NCBI RefSeq assembly: GCF_012489685.1
Contig: NC_080041.1
Coordinates: 27,517,780 to 27,581,779, forward strand
From: Lotus japonicus
Lineage: Eukaryota > Streptophyta > Magnoliopsida > Fabales > Fabaceae
Length of the DNA stretch: 64,000 nt
Reading direction: 5' to 3'
Positions 46,328 through 58,294 of this stretch are shown one piece after another. A program made the translations under genes and the position numbers. Positions within the stretch are counted from its first letter, which is position 1; each line of letters starts with the position of its first letter. The notes under the pieces are model-generated. The model was not told where the DNA came from, searched no databases, and was given only the letters and a program-made list of their open reading frames with translations.

Positions 46328-49300
46328 TGAAACGACTCGTTTTAGTGTTATTGTGGGTTTAAGTTTTATTGTTAATTATTAATATCATTATTAGATATAA
46401 GAAAATTAGTTTAAAAAAAAAAAGAAAAAGAATCAGAGATGTGGAAAGGGATTCACGTAACCCCCACCCCTTGATTTAAAAAGTAAAATAAAACTAACTT
46501 CCCACTAAATCACATAACCCACCCATCCAGTACCATTCTTTTCTTCTACCCTTCGTGAATCAACGTCGCCTCTGTTTCTTTCGCCTACTTTGAGGCTGAA
46601 AGTTTTCTCCACAAATGAAACACTGAACCCGTCCATAGGAACTCAACCTTGAACGAAATTTCCATTCCACCGGTGGGAAGACTTCGGACATTAATTTGGG
46701 GATTTAGGATTTATGCTCTGATGAAGGAGAAGAGTACCCACTCTACAAAAATTGCTCTTTGATGCTATTGAGGTATACCTTCAACCCACAAATTTCAATA
46801 ATAATATTATAGCACAGTTTAGAATTAAGTAGAATTATTTTTAGGGCTTTAGTTACTCATTTGAGAATTTTATGGTTGCTCATGGGTAGTATGTCAAAAG
46901 GGTAATAAATGCTGAAGGTTTGAGGTTAATTTTTGGTGTTCAGATTCACTGACTAGTGGCTCATTCGCTTATCGTGGAGTTGTTGAGAGCAGTCGTATTG
47001 GTTCTTCGTAACTGTGAGTGGTTTTCAACTGCTATGACATATTTTTAACAGTCTTATAACTGATTTAATTACTTTATCATATTGCCTATTTATCTAAATT
47101 GGGGAAACATGTTTTTTATATGTTTGACTATCATTCTTGAACTCTGAAAGCTGATTTTATGAAGCTGATTTTGAGTATGTTTTATGAGTTGATATGAGAA
47201 GAGAATGACATTGGTTTAATTCTGAAATTGTGTGAAATTGAGATTGTGAACTTGAAAAGCTTTTATGAGCATTGAAAAGTTGATGTTGAGAATGTTATTT
47301 TGAAAACCTTTGATGAGTATTGGAAAGCTGATTTTGAGACTGTTGATGAGACTTGATATGATTTGAGAAAATGGTTTTGGGGATCCTTGATAGAACCTCG
47401 TAGCCGTTAGCGGAGGTAACGACCTAGGTGCACCTAGCTAGTTTGATTCCGGGAGGAGAGGGCTATCCGTTAGATGGAGCCGCCAGTGCACGGAAAGGGC
47501 TATCAACGAGATGTAGCTTCCCCCGATGAGATTGATGAGATATGACATGATTCCGGGTGGAGAGGGCTATCCGTTAGATGGAGCCGCCTCTTGGGTAAGA
47601 TAATCCTTAAGAGGAAAGGGCTATCAACGAGATGTAGCTTCCCCCGATGACACGATGCGACTTGAGAAAGGAAAGGGCTATCCGCTAGATGGAGCCACCC
47701 CTATCGGAGAGGCCATCCCTTAGGAGGAGAGGGCTATCAGCGAGATGGAGCCGCCTCATGGTTCTACATGTGTGACCCTATTAATTATATTTCTGGTTTT
47801 ATGTTTTTCATATCTGGACATGATTTTAACTGTATTTATTTGAAATGGTTATTTATGAACTTTATGATTTTTGTCAAGTTCATTGTTGAAATGATTTAAA
47901 CTGGTATTATTGATGATATAAATTGTTTATACTGAGTTGAGAGCGAAAAAAATCGTGACTAGTTTGTTTCCCCTTCCTGTTCATGGTGGTTGTTGACTGC
48001 TCACTAAGTCTTTGTGACTTACCCCATTCCTTATTTCCCTCCACAGATTTTCAGGCAACTGAGTAGCAGACTGTTGTCAGATTCAGACCATTTGACTTAT
48101 TTCCTTTAGCAGGTTGTCATATTGGTGTCTTTTATTTAATCCTGGTTATCTGCAGCTATAGGGAGTCCTAGGTGGATTTAGATTTGGGATTGTGATTTAT
48201 TGTTATATTTTAAGAGTTGGCACTTGAGTGCTCGAGTTGATTTTATATTTCACTTAAAATACTGGTTATGGAAGAACTTATTGGCAGATGTTGTAAATTT
48301 GTAACTATTGGAATTACAAAAGAGACTCTAGTGTTTTTATATATGTGTACAAAGATATTTCGAATAAATTGTTTGGAAAATGATTCTATGAGGAAGAGGC
48401 TTGCAAGGCTAGGGTGGTAGTCTGTGCGCCGGTCACAGCTTAGGATTTTGGGTCGTGACAAAGTTGGTATCAGAGCTTTGGCTGTAGGTCCTATTAGCTG
48501 CAGACATGAGGTGGTGATAGAATCTCTCTAGTAAATTGTGAACCGCGGCACAACTTACTTCAAAGATGCTATTAACGCCTCATGAGAGTCTTAATGTTGT
48601 TTCCAAGTGTGATTTGAGTTCATTCCTCATTCACTGATGTTTGAGTCATGTCTTATATTTAATGAGTATTCTTTTGTTCAGTGAGGATGCCACCTAGTTA
48701 GGATTCTTAGTACATGATGAGTCTATTAGCCATCATCTAAGCCATTCTTAAAGTGGTTGTGGTTGACATGGTAGAGTGGATTTCTAGTACTTGTTGGTCA
48801 CTGATGTAGCTAATGTTATGGTGCCTAAATCGAGGTGAGGAAACGCATTAGCAAAAGAGCTTACAATGGGTTTGTTTGGATTATAACATTAGGTGAAACC
48901 ATGTATTGGAGTTTTTACTGGGCAACAACAACATAACCAACTTGAGACAGTTTATGAGCGTCGACCAAGGATTAAATAGAGGGGAGAATATAAAGCAGGT
49001 GTCACTATAGAGATTAAGGTAACACTAAGTGGTTTAACTTTTCTGGTACTAGTGCAAGCGAGAATCCACAAAGGTTTATTGATGTTTTTGAGAGTCTATG
49101 GAGAGCACTTGGATGCTTGTGCATAAGGGTAGTAGATTTAACATTGTTGAGTTGGAGTGTGTATCGTATGATTGGCGTGATGACTTTAGTTGTACGAGAG
49201 AGGTGTGATCACCTATAATAACATAGGTGACTTTTCTCAGAAATTGATGAATCGTATTCTTCTAGAGATTGTCATAGATGGTTTGAATCACGTGCTTGAG

Positions 49301-52300
49301 TTGTTGGCGTAAACTGAGTAGAATGATACCGGAGAGTAGTTATAGTAGATAATCTTAAAGCTTCGTGCAAAGACATAGACTAGATTTTGGAGGGGGCTTT
49401 ATGATCAGTTTTTCCTCAAATACATTTTTGCACGAGATCTACACCTTGTTTTACTTATCGAAAGATTCATCATCTAGCTTTCTTTGGAGAAAGTAGGGTG
49501 TGAAATTAGTTCATTCAGATAAGTCATATTCGGATGGATTTACATATGGTTGTGGTGTGACTTCCTCTAGTCATGAATAAGCATTAGTAGGAGCGACCTT
49601 AGTATCTTCTCTGACTCTTTACAACACTTGTGAGGCATTTGGTTTTAGAAATTGGTTGTGATGCAAAGGTTGTTTTGGACATTCATGATTTTTGGGGAGA
49701 GACTCCAGAAAAGTTTTATAACCAGGTTATTAATGCCTAATTGAAAATTGCTTTTGAAGCTTCAATTTGAGAAAGATAGTGAATTTATTAAAATGGGAGG
49801 TTGGATGTGTGGCGAAAGATCATTGTTACAATTTTTATTGGATCAGTTTGGTATAAAGTTGCTTTGTCTCTTATAGAAAACTTAATTACATTGGATTAGT
49901 TTCAACATGATACTGAAATTGACTCTTGGGTTAAGACTTTTTGTCATCCTGTTCTGGGGAAATATTGAGGAAGACATGTGTTGTCATATATACACAAAGA
50001 ACCAATATTGGTATTATTGTTTTTAAGTTTCTATATTACATATTATTATTCTTATCATTATTTCATTCAAATTCTTTGAAGGAGTCGTTGATAGTTGATT
50101 ATGGGAACCGTTAACTTGAGGTATTTATGGGGATTGAGAGTGGTTGGTAGAAATCATAACTTTAGAAATTGCTGATCTTGATGTGATATTTTGGTATCAT
50201 GATATTTTGGACTGACATAGCAAATTAATGAGATTTGAATTATCTAGAGAGTCATCTTTCTTATTCAGTGAGTGAAGTTAGGGACCATGAAATCTAATTT
50301 TAGCATCGAAGTTAGAAGGTTACTAAGGAAGGGTTGTCATGGATACTTGACTTTGTCTATAAGGACACTTAAGCAGCTGAAATAAAAATAGACGAGTTTC
50401 TTGTAGAGTGTGAAATTCTTAATGTATTTTTGGAGAAGTTCCTGATGTACCGCCCAATAGGGGGATAGAGTTTTCCATATACTTAGTTTCTGACACTAGT
50501 TTTGTTTGTGAGGAAGAAGAGAATAAATATACAGTTATGTGTGTACTACAGAAAAGTTGGATAATGTGACAATAAATAACAATACCATTTACCTCACCTG
50601 CATGAGTTGTTGATGGCTGCAAGGAGCACAATTTTTATTTTTATTTTTAAAAAACAAAAGGACCTATGATTTCGGTATCATTAACCAGAGATTAAGAAAG
50701 AAAGAAAAAGAAGATGACTTTTAGAACATGATAAGAGTTATTACTTATTATTCATGTCTTTGGACTTAGTGATGCCATTGTTGTTTTTATGGATTTAATG
50801 AGCCCCATTCATTCTTAGATTTTCTAGGATTGTGCTCATTGATTATTGTTGAATATTCCCAAGGGTGAGGAATGACACTAGAAACTTGGTGATAATAGAG
50901 TTGGGTTTGGGTTGCTTGTTCCAACTCATTGTTGGTCAACATGAAAATTCATTCTACTTTGGTTGATGATGTTGAATATGATCAAGGTCAAGATTCGTAG
51001 GTGATGAAAGTGGTAGAGGATTTCTAAGGTGAAAAGGTTCCACGTTCAAAGGTAGACTCTTGATGACATTTTATGACTTTGATGTTGGCTGTGTTGTGTG
51101 AGCCTAATACTACTAGTATGAGGAGGAAAATAATAGAGGATGCTTATCATTATTTTTTTAAATCATACATTTGGGTTTTAATCAAAGGCATTAGGATATG
51201 AAGAAATTTTATTTATGGGAAAGAATGAAGAAAGACATAGAAAATTGATTTTGAATGTTTTGCATGTTAGCAAGTGAAGGTTGAGCACTAAAGCGAGTGA
51301 TGTTGCTTCAGTCTATTAAGATACCATAGGGAAAGTGAGAAGGTGTTGTTACGAACTTGGTGAGAGGTTTGCTTATGAATTTAATGAGTTGTGATTTTGT
51401 ATCAGTGATTATGGATTAACTGGTTGAGCATGAACACTTTTGCCTATAAAAGTACTTGCACTACAACATTGTGTATCAAGATTTACCTTGGTTGAGATTG
51501 TTTGTTTGCATGGTGTAAGCTTGTTTATAATTTCAGATCAAGGAGCTTAATTTAATGCATTGTTTTAGAAGACTTTCAAAGTTGTTGTGGGGTCACATTT
51601 GAATTTGGGTACCACTTTCTATCCTTAAATTGATGGTTGATTTAAGAGGATTATTCAGATCTCGGAAGATATGTTTTGTGCTTGTGTTTTTAGACTTTAA
51701 AAGGAGATGAGAGCAGAATTTGTCTTTAATGAAGTTCTCTTATAATAGCCGCTACCAGTCTAGCATTAAGATTGTACAATTTGAGGCCAGGTATGCTAGG
51801 AGATGCAGATCACCAATAGCTTGGTTTGATGTTAGAGGAGCAAAGCTTGTAGGCTCATAACTTATCCAAGATACAATTTAGGAAAAGGTTAAGATGGTAT
51901 GAAACTAATTGGTTACAAATAAGAGTATGAAAAAGTGTTATGCTGCTAGGAGGAGATGCCCTTTAGAGTTCGTAGTTGCAGATCATATGTTCTTACGCGT
52001 TTCCCCCAATGAAATGAGTGTTATGATTGGATAAGAAAGGGAAGTTAAGTTCAAGATTCATTAGATTGTTTGAGATCTTGAAGAGAGATGACTTTGTAGC
52101 GTATCAATTGATGTTTTTCCCATACCAATTTGAAGTCCACCTGGTTTCATATTTCTATGCTTTGAAGACACCTATATGTTCATTCTCATCTTATCCCTCA
52201 TGAGGATGCACAACTAAATGGGCATTTATATCATATGGAGAATTTAGCAGTCGTAGTTGATAGAAGGGTGAAACAATAACGTTCTAAGAATATTGGTCCA

Positions 52301-53055
52301 GTGAAAATCTTTGATAAGAACAATCTGCAGAAAAGATGATTCAGAAGTCCGAGACCAAAAAGCGCGAGAAGTATCCCCACTTGTGTGAAGCTCAAGGTTA
52401 GTTTAAGCTTTAAAATTCGAGGACGAATTTTTTATAAGAGGGGAAGATTGAAACGACTCGTTTTAGTGTTATTGTGGGTTTAAGTTTTATTGTTAATTAT
52501 TAATATCATTATTAGATATAAGAAAATTAGTTTAAAAAAAAAAAAGAAAAAGAATCAGAGATGTGGAAAGGGGTTCACGTAACCCCCACCCCTTGATTTA
52601 AAAAGTAAAATAAAACTAACTACCCACTAAATCACATAACCCACCCATCCAGTACCATTCTTTTCTTCTACCCTTCGTGAATCAACGCCGCCTCTGTTTC
52701 TTTCGCCTACTTTGAGGCTGAAAGTTTTCACCACAAATGAAACACTGAACCCGTCCATAGGAACTCAACCTTGAACGAAATTTCCATTCCACCGGTGGGA
52801 AGACTTCGGACATTAATTTGGGGATTTAGGATTTATGCTCTGATGAAGGAGAAGAGTACTCACTCTACAAAAACTGCTCTTTGATGCTATTGAGGTATAC
52901 CTTCAACCCACAAATTTCAGTAATAATATTATAGCACAGTTTAGAATTAAGTAGAATTATTTTTAGGGCTTTAGTTACTTATTTGAGAATTTTATGGTTG
53001 CTCATGGGTAGTATGTCAAAAGGGTAATAAATGCTGAAGGTTTGAGGTTAATTTT
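46328..53055 (+). mobile_element. Ty3-type LTR retrotransposon in the Tat antisense gene, 3' LTR truncated
   Basis: 5' LTR 46328-48460 (TGAAACGACTCG...GTGACA, 2133 bases), preceded by ACAAA. Met-tRNA primer site TGGTATCAGAGC at 48465-48476. Polypurine tract AGAGGGGAAGA just before the 3' LTR at 52449, which stops after about 606 bases at 53055. The internal 4 kb is riddled with stops, yet integrase similarity remains near 51480-51690 (GTTTYP-like, then a QIDG-type motif). The shared LTR parts differ at only about 10 of 606 positions. The GGACGAATTTTTTATAAG end is typical of chromoviruses. Confidence 0.85.
47440..47760. repeat. About 100-bp tandem repeat in the 5' LTR
   Basis: Three rounds of GAGAGGGCTATCCGTTAGAT (or CGCTAGAT) followed by AAAGGGCTATCAACGAGATG and TAGCTTCCCCCGATGA. 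Confidence 0.8.
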
Positions 53056-53584
53056 CTTGGGCGCCTCTGCCCGGGGCCTAGAGGCAAAAGCTTCCCTCGG
53101 GACCTCGAACACAGCCTTACCCCTCTTCCTCTTAGTCGGTCTCACCATCACGAAACCTGCACAAGGGAGAACGCCATATCAACGCCTATCTCGTTTGAAT
53201 CGGCTCAAAGAAGGACCCACCCGGGGTCCATCTTTGCCCCAGGCAGGATAGCATAACCGTGCGACGGCGAAGACCCTTTGAAAGACTCTTCCTCCCCGCA
53301 AAGGGGGCCACAAGGGGAGGAGAAACCAAACCAACTCTCCCAGTGCAAGCCACCCGTCATACCCCTAAAAAACTTAAAAGGAAAAGTATAAACAAAAATA
53401 GAAGGAGAGAAAAGCAAGGGAAGCAAGGACTTACGAGGAAGGAAGAAAAGAGCTTCCAGACGACCACTGCGTGAAAGGGATGACCACCGTGAAACGCCGG
53501 CAACTGGCGGAAGAGGTGAGGAGAGTTCTCTGGGAATTCAAGGACGCGAAAGTGCAAATGAATCCTCCCTCTCCCCTTTTTATA
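53056..53584 (-). pseudogene. Antisense accessory gene of the Tat element, 5' part with promoter
   Basis: Minus strand: TATAAAAAG at 53584-53576, an untranslated first exon to about 53431, donor GTAAGT, acceptor CCCTTGTGCAG near 53156, then ATG at 53148 and MVRPTKRKRGKAVFEVPREA, a strongly basic start that could be a nuclear signal. The coding sequence stops at 53056, where the truncated 3' LTR of the nested element begins. The missing middle and the part at 46327-45042 belong to the same gene. The promoter, leader intron and start are intact, so a short chimeric transcript into the nested LTR is possible. Confidence 0.6.
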
Positions 53585-54135
53585 GAAAACTAGGGGGAAG
53601 ACGTGACGTTTCATCAACCCTGGTTTTCCTAATCATGACGATTGGGGGAACGCAAGCGAATCAACGAATCAGCCCCTGCCACGTCATGAGGGAGGCAGCG
53701 ACGGCGAAGCGACGCACGCTTCCAAAAGCACGTGGGAGAGAGGTCACGAAGCGACATGACTCACCCGGAAGCGACACGTACCCTCTCAAGAGCCAGGTGC
53801 ATGAAATGCACCGGGCCCCCAGTGCCTCACGCCGTTTCCTATTCCCGTGCCTACCCTCTTTCTTAACGTCACCACCAACCCACGTCCTCTCAACTATTCA
53901 AAATTCAAACTGCGAAACCATTAACCCGCCAGAAACGACCTACTCGTCCAAAAAGCTGGTCGTCCGGGCACCGGGCCGCCACGGTCGGGATCTCCCCGGG
54001 TCGGCCAGAACTGTAGATACAACTACGTAAAGACGTGCGTTGACCACCAGCCACCGCATTTAATGCCCCCTTCATTTCCCCAAAGAAACTCCTGGGAAAA
54101 GACCAAGGGGCGTTACCTTCCAGGAACGTTTCAGA
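53585..54135. other. Shared upstream region of two divergent Tat accessory genes
   Basis: About 550 GC-richer bases between a minus-strand TATA box (53584) and a plus-strand TATA box (54136). No coding sequence assigned. Confidence 0.5.
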
Positions 54136-54570
54136 TATAAATAGCAACATCTCCCCCTTTGCATTCTACACACTCCCCTCAAACTAAGATGACCCCCGCG
54201 AAAACTTGCCTGAAAGCACTCAGGGCTGAGGCTTTCTACGGCAACCTGTACTACTCTTACCAGACACAGGCCACCACCTCCGGTAGGATTATCCCTGACC
54301 AGCAGACTTCTGGCGGAGAGGCCCGATCCCCAACTGAGGGCAGGACTACTAATCTTCTTGGAGCTGGCGGAAGAAATGTGGGAGTTACACCGCCCCCGCT
54401 CGGAGATTAACATGCTGATCTGGGGGCTAGAAATAGCCATCTCGGAGCGCGAGGGGGAAGAGAAGGAAGCAGCTGAAGAAATCAAAGCCGAGCTGGCTCC
54501 CCACCTAACGGCGAGGAGGGATCTTGATAGAGATCTAGAAGCCGCTCGCCTCCGCTACAACTCCATGTGA
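54136..54570 (+). pseudogene. Short sense accessory reading frame near the Tat 3' LTR
   Basis: TATAAATA at 54136-54143, then ATG at 54189 starts MTPAKTCLKALRAEAFYGNL. That frame is open to 54410. A second frame overlaps and carries what looks like the proper continuation (LEMW-type helix ELAEEMWELHRPRSE, then a charged coiled coil LEIAISEREGEEKEAAEEIK ending YNSM at 54570), so a single-base shift near 54285 is likely. Polyadenylation could use AATAAA at 54629. I know of no family for it. A small coiled-coil protein with its own promoter, opposite the antisense gene, is notable. Confidence 0.45.
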
Positions 54571-54743
54571 GTAACCCCCCCCCTCTAAAGATAGTAAATG
54601 TAACGGCCTAACGGCCCCCCCAAACTTAATGAATAAAGGTTTAAATCTTTAAGTTACTGTTCTAAGGACCCCTGTGACGCCATAAGCATATGACATGTTA
54701 ACCCTTGCCCCGCTAGAACAGCGGATCAGGGCTAGGGGGCTAC
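54571..54743 (+). other. Tat 3' untranslated end and polypurine tract
   Basis: AGGGCTAGGGGGCTAC directly precedes the 3' LTR start at 54744. Confidence 0.6.
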
Positions 54744-56989
54744 TGTTCCTGTAAGGCCCGAGTTTTAAGCTTATGTTAAGTGAATAAACTTCTTATTCAC
54801 GATTAGGGTTGATGTAATGTGAAGGGAAACCTGAACGAAAGTTTATTAAATGAAATATATTTATGAAGGAGAAAGTTCAGGAAAAGTTCAGGGATTGCAT
54901 TATGATCGATAAAAGTTATAGCACGAACGTTTTACGCTTAAACCTAGGTCAGAAACCCTAGTATATAGCTAATTTTCACTTTTAGGCACGATGGCAGTTA
55001 ATTACAAAAATCTTCAGAGAAATGTTAGAACTTCTCTTTTTCCATATATCACAATCGTTTCGAGGCGAAACTCTAGGATCTACGAACGTCCGATTCCAAT
55101 CATCGGAAGTTTGCCGAAACCGAATCCCTGGTATTTCAAAACCCTAGAATTTCTCGACTATGGGGACTTTTTCTATTCTGAACTTCAAATGAAGATTCTA
55201 CACGCGTACACCCATTTCTCTCGATGATTTCAATCTTTCTTCCGAAGGAAGTTTTCTATTCCGACATTCGATGCAAAAAGCAACTTATCGGGTAAAATAG
55301 TTTTATACCGACTATGCTTTAGTTGCTCAAAATGCAAGGAGACCTCTTTATAGTTTTGGAATTCTTTTGCCAAAACATATCTATTAATTCACGGAGAATG
55401 ACGCCGGAAAAATCAGATTCGCGAAACTTTCATTTTCCTGCGAAATTCCATCTTCTATATATAGCAAATAAAGGAAGAAAAAACACAATTTTCCTCCATT
55501 TTCTCTCCTCTAAACCGCGGCCAAGAACAAGGAAGAAGGAAGAAGAGTTTTTCTTCATCGTTTGCTTGATCGTCGATCAATCAGTTGCTACTTCAAGGCT
55601 TCGAGGTATAGTCGCTAATCCTTACCTCTGATCGCTTTTTCCATAGCTTTTCTGTAGAGTTTTCTGAGCGGATAGTTTATGGGTTTTTGCAAAACTATCC
55701 TGAATCTTTCATTTCTGATTCTAAACCTCTTCTATGTATGCCCAAGATCACTTCTGCCGGATTAGATTTTCCGTTATGTCGCCGGAATTCCGCCGGAATC
55801 AATTTGAGCCTAAAATACCCATTTATGTAGTTTTTGAGTAAAGTTCCAATCTTTAGGCTGTAAAATATCGCCTTAGCTTAGTGCTAGTAGGATTAGTTGT
55901 CATAAACGTCGTTGGTGACGTCCCTGCAAAATTTTATTTTTGGGATTTCAGTTTTGAAAATCCTAAGTTAAAAATCATGACCAAAATACCCCTGCGACAG
56001 TTTTTGATCCGATAATTTTTCCGAGTTCAGAATACCCTTAGTTACGGCTTATGAAAGCATAGGAACCAAGTTTGATCGAAGAAAAATCGAGCCCCATAAT
56101 TACATTAAGTGGCCGAGCCCTATTAGGGGGGAGGAGGAAATTTTCCTTTTCCGAAAACTTGTCTTTCACGCTAGTTTATCGTACCTTAGAGGCTAGATTA
56201 CTTCGAGTAACCTTAGTAAGTATCGATAGCTTAGTTTCCGATAGATTCTGATTGATTTTTGTGGTTTTGTTCTAAAGGTGATTTTGAGGAATTTCCTGAG
56301 GATCAACACCTTGCTTGTGAAGAAGAGTTTGAAGTTTTTGCTGGAGAACCTTCAGGTGAGGGCTTCTCACTGAATCTCTAGTTAATGCTTAGGGTCGATG
56401 TTTCGACATTGTTTACTGTTTATGCACTGAGATTGTGTGTGATTGAAAATGTTTTCTGAGGCTTCGGCTGACAATGTAGATGATTCATCTACTGAATGTT
56501 TTTGAAGATTGACTTACATGCTATGTGCTATGTGGGTAATCTAGGATGTGTGGTGCATGCTTATATGCTAAGTGCTAAGTGTTAATGTTGAGATTTCTTG
56601 ATATATGACATGTTGTTGATTGTGATGATTTAAATATGCTTTACACTGGAAATCTGAGATTCTGAATGGTGAGAATAGCGGGCAGGTCATGCCGATTTTA
56701 TTTTGAGAGTTTTGAGAAAGTTTGATAGGACGAACGAGGTTCGGGCCTTGATTTTGTTTAGTGGATCGAGACATCCTCTGGAAGCGACTTGGGATTGGGA
56801 GATCCTGCAAATGTATAAGACTTGCGATAAGACAAAATGGAATCTATTTTATAAAGAAAACTCATAAGACCTTAAATAACCTCTAAATCTTTAAGTAATG
56901 ATAATAACCTCGAAGGAAGGCATTGGAAGTGAAATCTTAATTTTGGAAAACGAGGAGTGTCGTCGGATCCAAGTGTTTGAGTCTGTTGT

Positions 56990-57145
56990 CGTTGTGCTGT
57001 TGGAGCAGCGTTTGTGGTTGTGCTGTTGGAGCAGCGTTTGTGATTGTGCTGTTGGAGCAGCGATGTTGTTGGGCTATCCTGGGGATAAGTCCGAGGAACC
57101 GTTAGTTCCCGAGTATGTGATACTCTTGTGCTGTTGGAGCAGCGG
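56990..57145 (+). repeat. Minisatellite in copy B
   Basis: Four copies of TGTGCTGTTGGAGCAGCG with 9-13-base spacers, plus one more after a gap near 57130. Confidence 0.8.
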
Positions 57146-57814
57146 TGTGTGTTGTGAATGTGTCTTTTGTCGCAGAATCGACTTTGCCTTAGGGTAAGAT
57201 TTTAGAGACTTTAATTTACCTAGAACACGTGGCGACGTGTCGAGTGAGGACGGAGACGTCGTTTGACTAATCATTCTGCATTCATGCAACATTAATGGGG
57301 TATTAACACAGGACGTACTCTGGACCTCGTCGGATTCCAAAATGGTCATAAGACCCGGATTTCCGTGATAGAGCGTCTGTAGACGTCTCTTGTAGCAGAC
57401 CGAAATGGCAGACCTACGGGTTACGGCTGATCTGACTACCGTTGTTGTTGGAGTAAGAGGCACGCGGGCCGAAATGGCACCACCGTGGCTGGTGAAGGGC
57501 TGATCCGTTGATGTCCATCCGTTCCGGATTGCATATTGGTTGACTGGGTTAACCTGCATTGCATATCATGCAACATACATACTAATTTAGTTGTCGAGTG
57601 TGATTGTTAATTGTTAAACCTATTTGGAACATGCTACTTGCTGTTATTGCGTTTATGTTATTGTGGAACATGCAACCCTAGGAATGATATCTCTAACTAT
57701 AAGCCTAAGTGGCTATCTATTATTTGTACCTATTGGGTTTATTATCTACATAGTTCTTTAGAGTTGACCCTCGCGTCTTCTGTGTGTGTTTTGGCGGACA
57801 ACGCCTTTTGTCAG

Positions 57815-58294
57815 ATGAACATTGCGGATTGGTTCGCAATGGTCCACCCTTCGGGGGGGATTAGGTACGAGATGATCGACCAGGACGACCCCGGGTCGTG
57901 GGTGGTTGACCCCGCGAGCCACCGAGCGACGTATTCGGGGCGTATCATGGAGGACCACGTGGATAGTGGAGGACTCTTGAGGTCAGGAGTGTTGAGGCGA
58001 TGCTCTATCAGCTTCAACTTGCCACCGGGCGTTCACTGTGGACCAGGTCTTGGAGGAGCACCGCCGCCACCGTCATCTTCAGAGGAGGAGGATCCCTCAG
58101 AGGAGATTCCAGTGGGAGTGCCTTCGGCAGGGTCTAGTGCACCCTCCGTTGCGATCATTGATGATCAGGGTTCGGGCCCTAAGCCCGTGAGTCCAGCTTC
58201 GGAGAGCGTTGCAGGTGCGAGGGGAGGACGGATAGGGTTGATAGACTTGGTCGTTCTGGATTCTGATTCAGACGACGATCATGCTGACACATAG
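57815..58294 (+). CDS. Unrecognised acidic ORF inside LTR-like copy B
   Basis: 159 residues from ATG 57815 (MNIADWFAMVHPSGGIRYEM). The frame is open further upstream to about 57611, so the real start may be an exon junction. The first half looks globular (MIDQDDPGSWVVDPASHRAT, RRCSISFNLPPG). The second half is low complexity with SSSEEEDPSEE and the acidic end LDSDSDDDHADT. Copy A keeps the sequence around the start (the TTTGTCAGATG region, 39290-39340 in reverse) and the acidic end, but lacks roughly 350 bases and has stops. No known domain is seen. A coding frame in an LTR is unusual, and chance openness of GC-richer sequence cannot be excluded. Confidence 0.4.
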   Translation: MNIADWFAMVHPSGGIRYEMIDQDDPGSWVVDPASHRATYSGRIMEDHVDSGGLLRSGVLRRCSISFNLPPGVHCGPGLGGAPPPPSSSEEEDPSEEIPVGVPSAGSSAPSVAIIDDQGSGPKPVSPASESVAGARGGRIGLIDLVVLDSDSDDDHADT

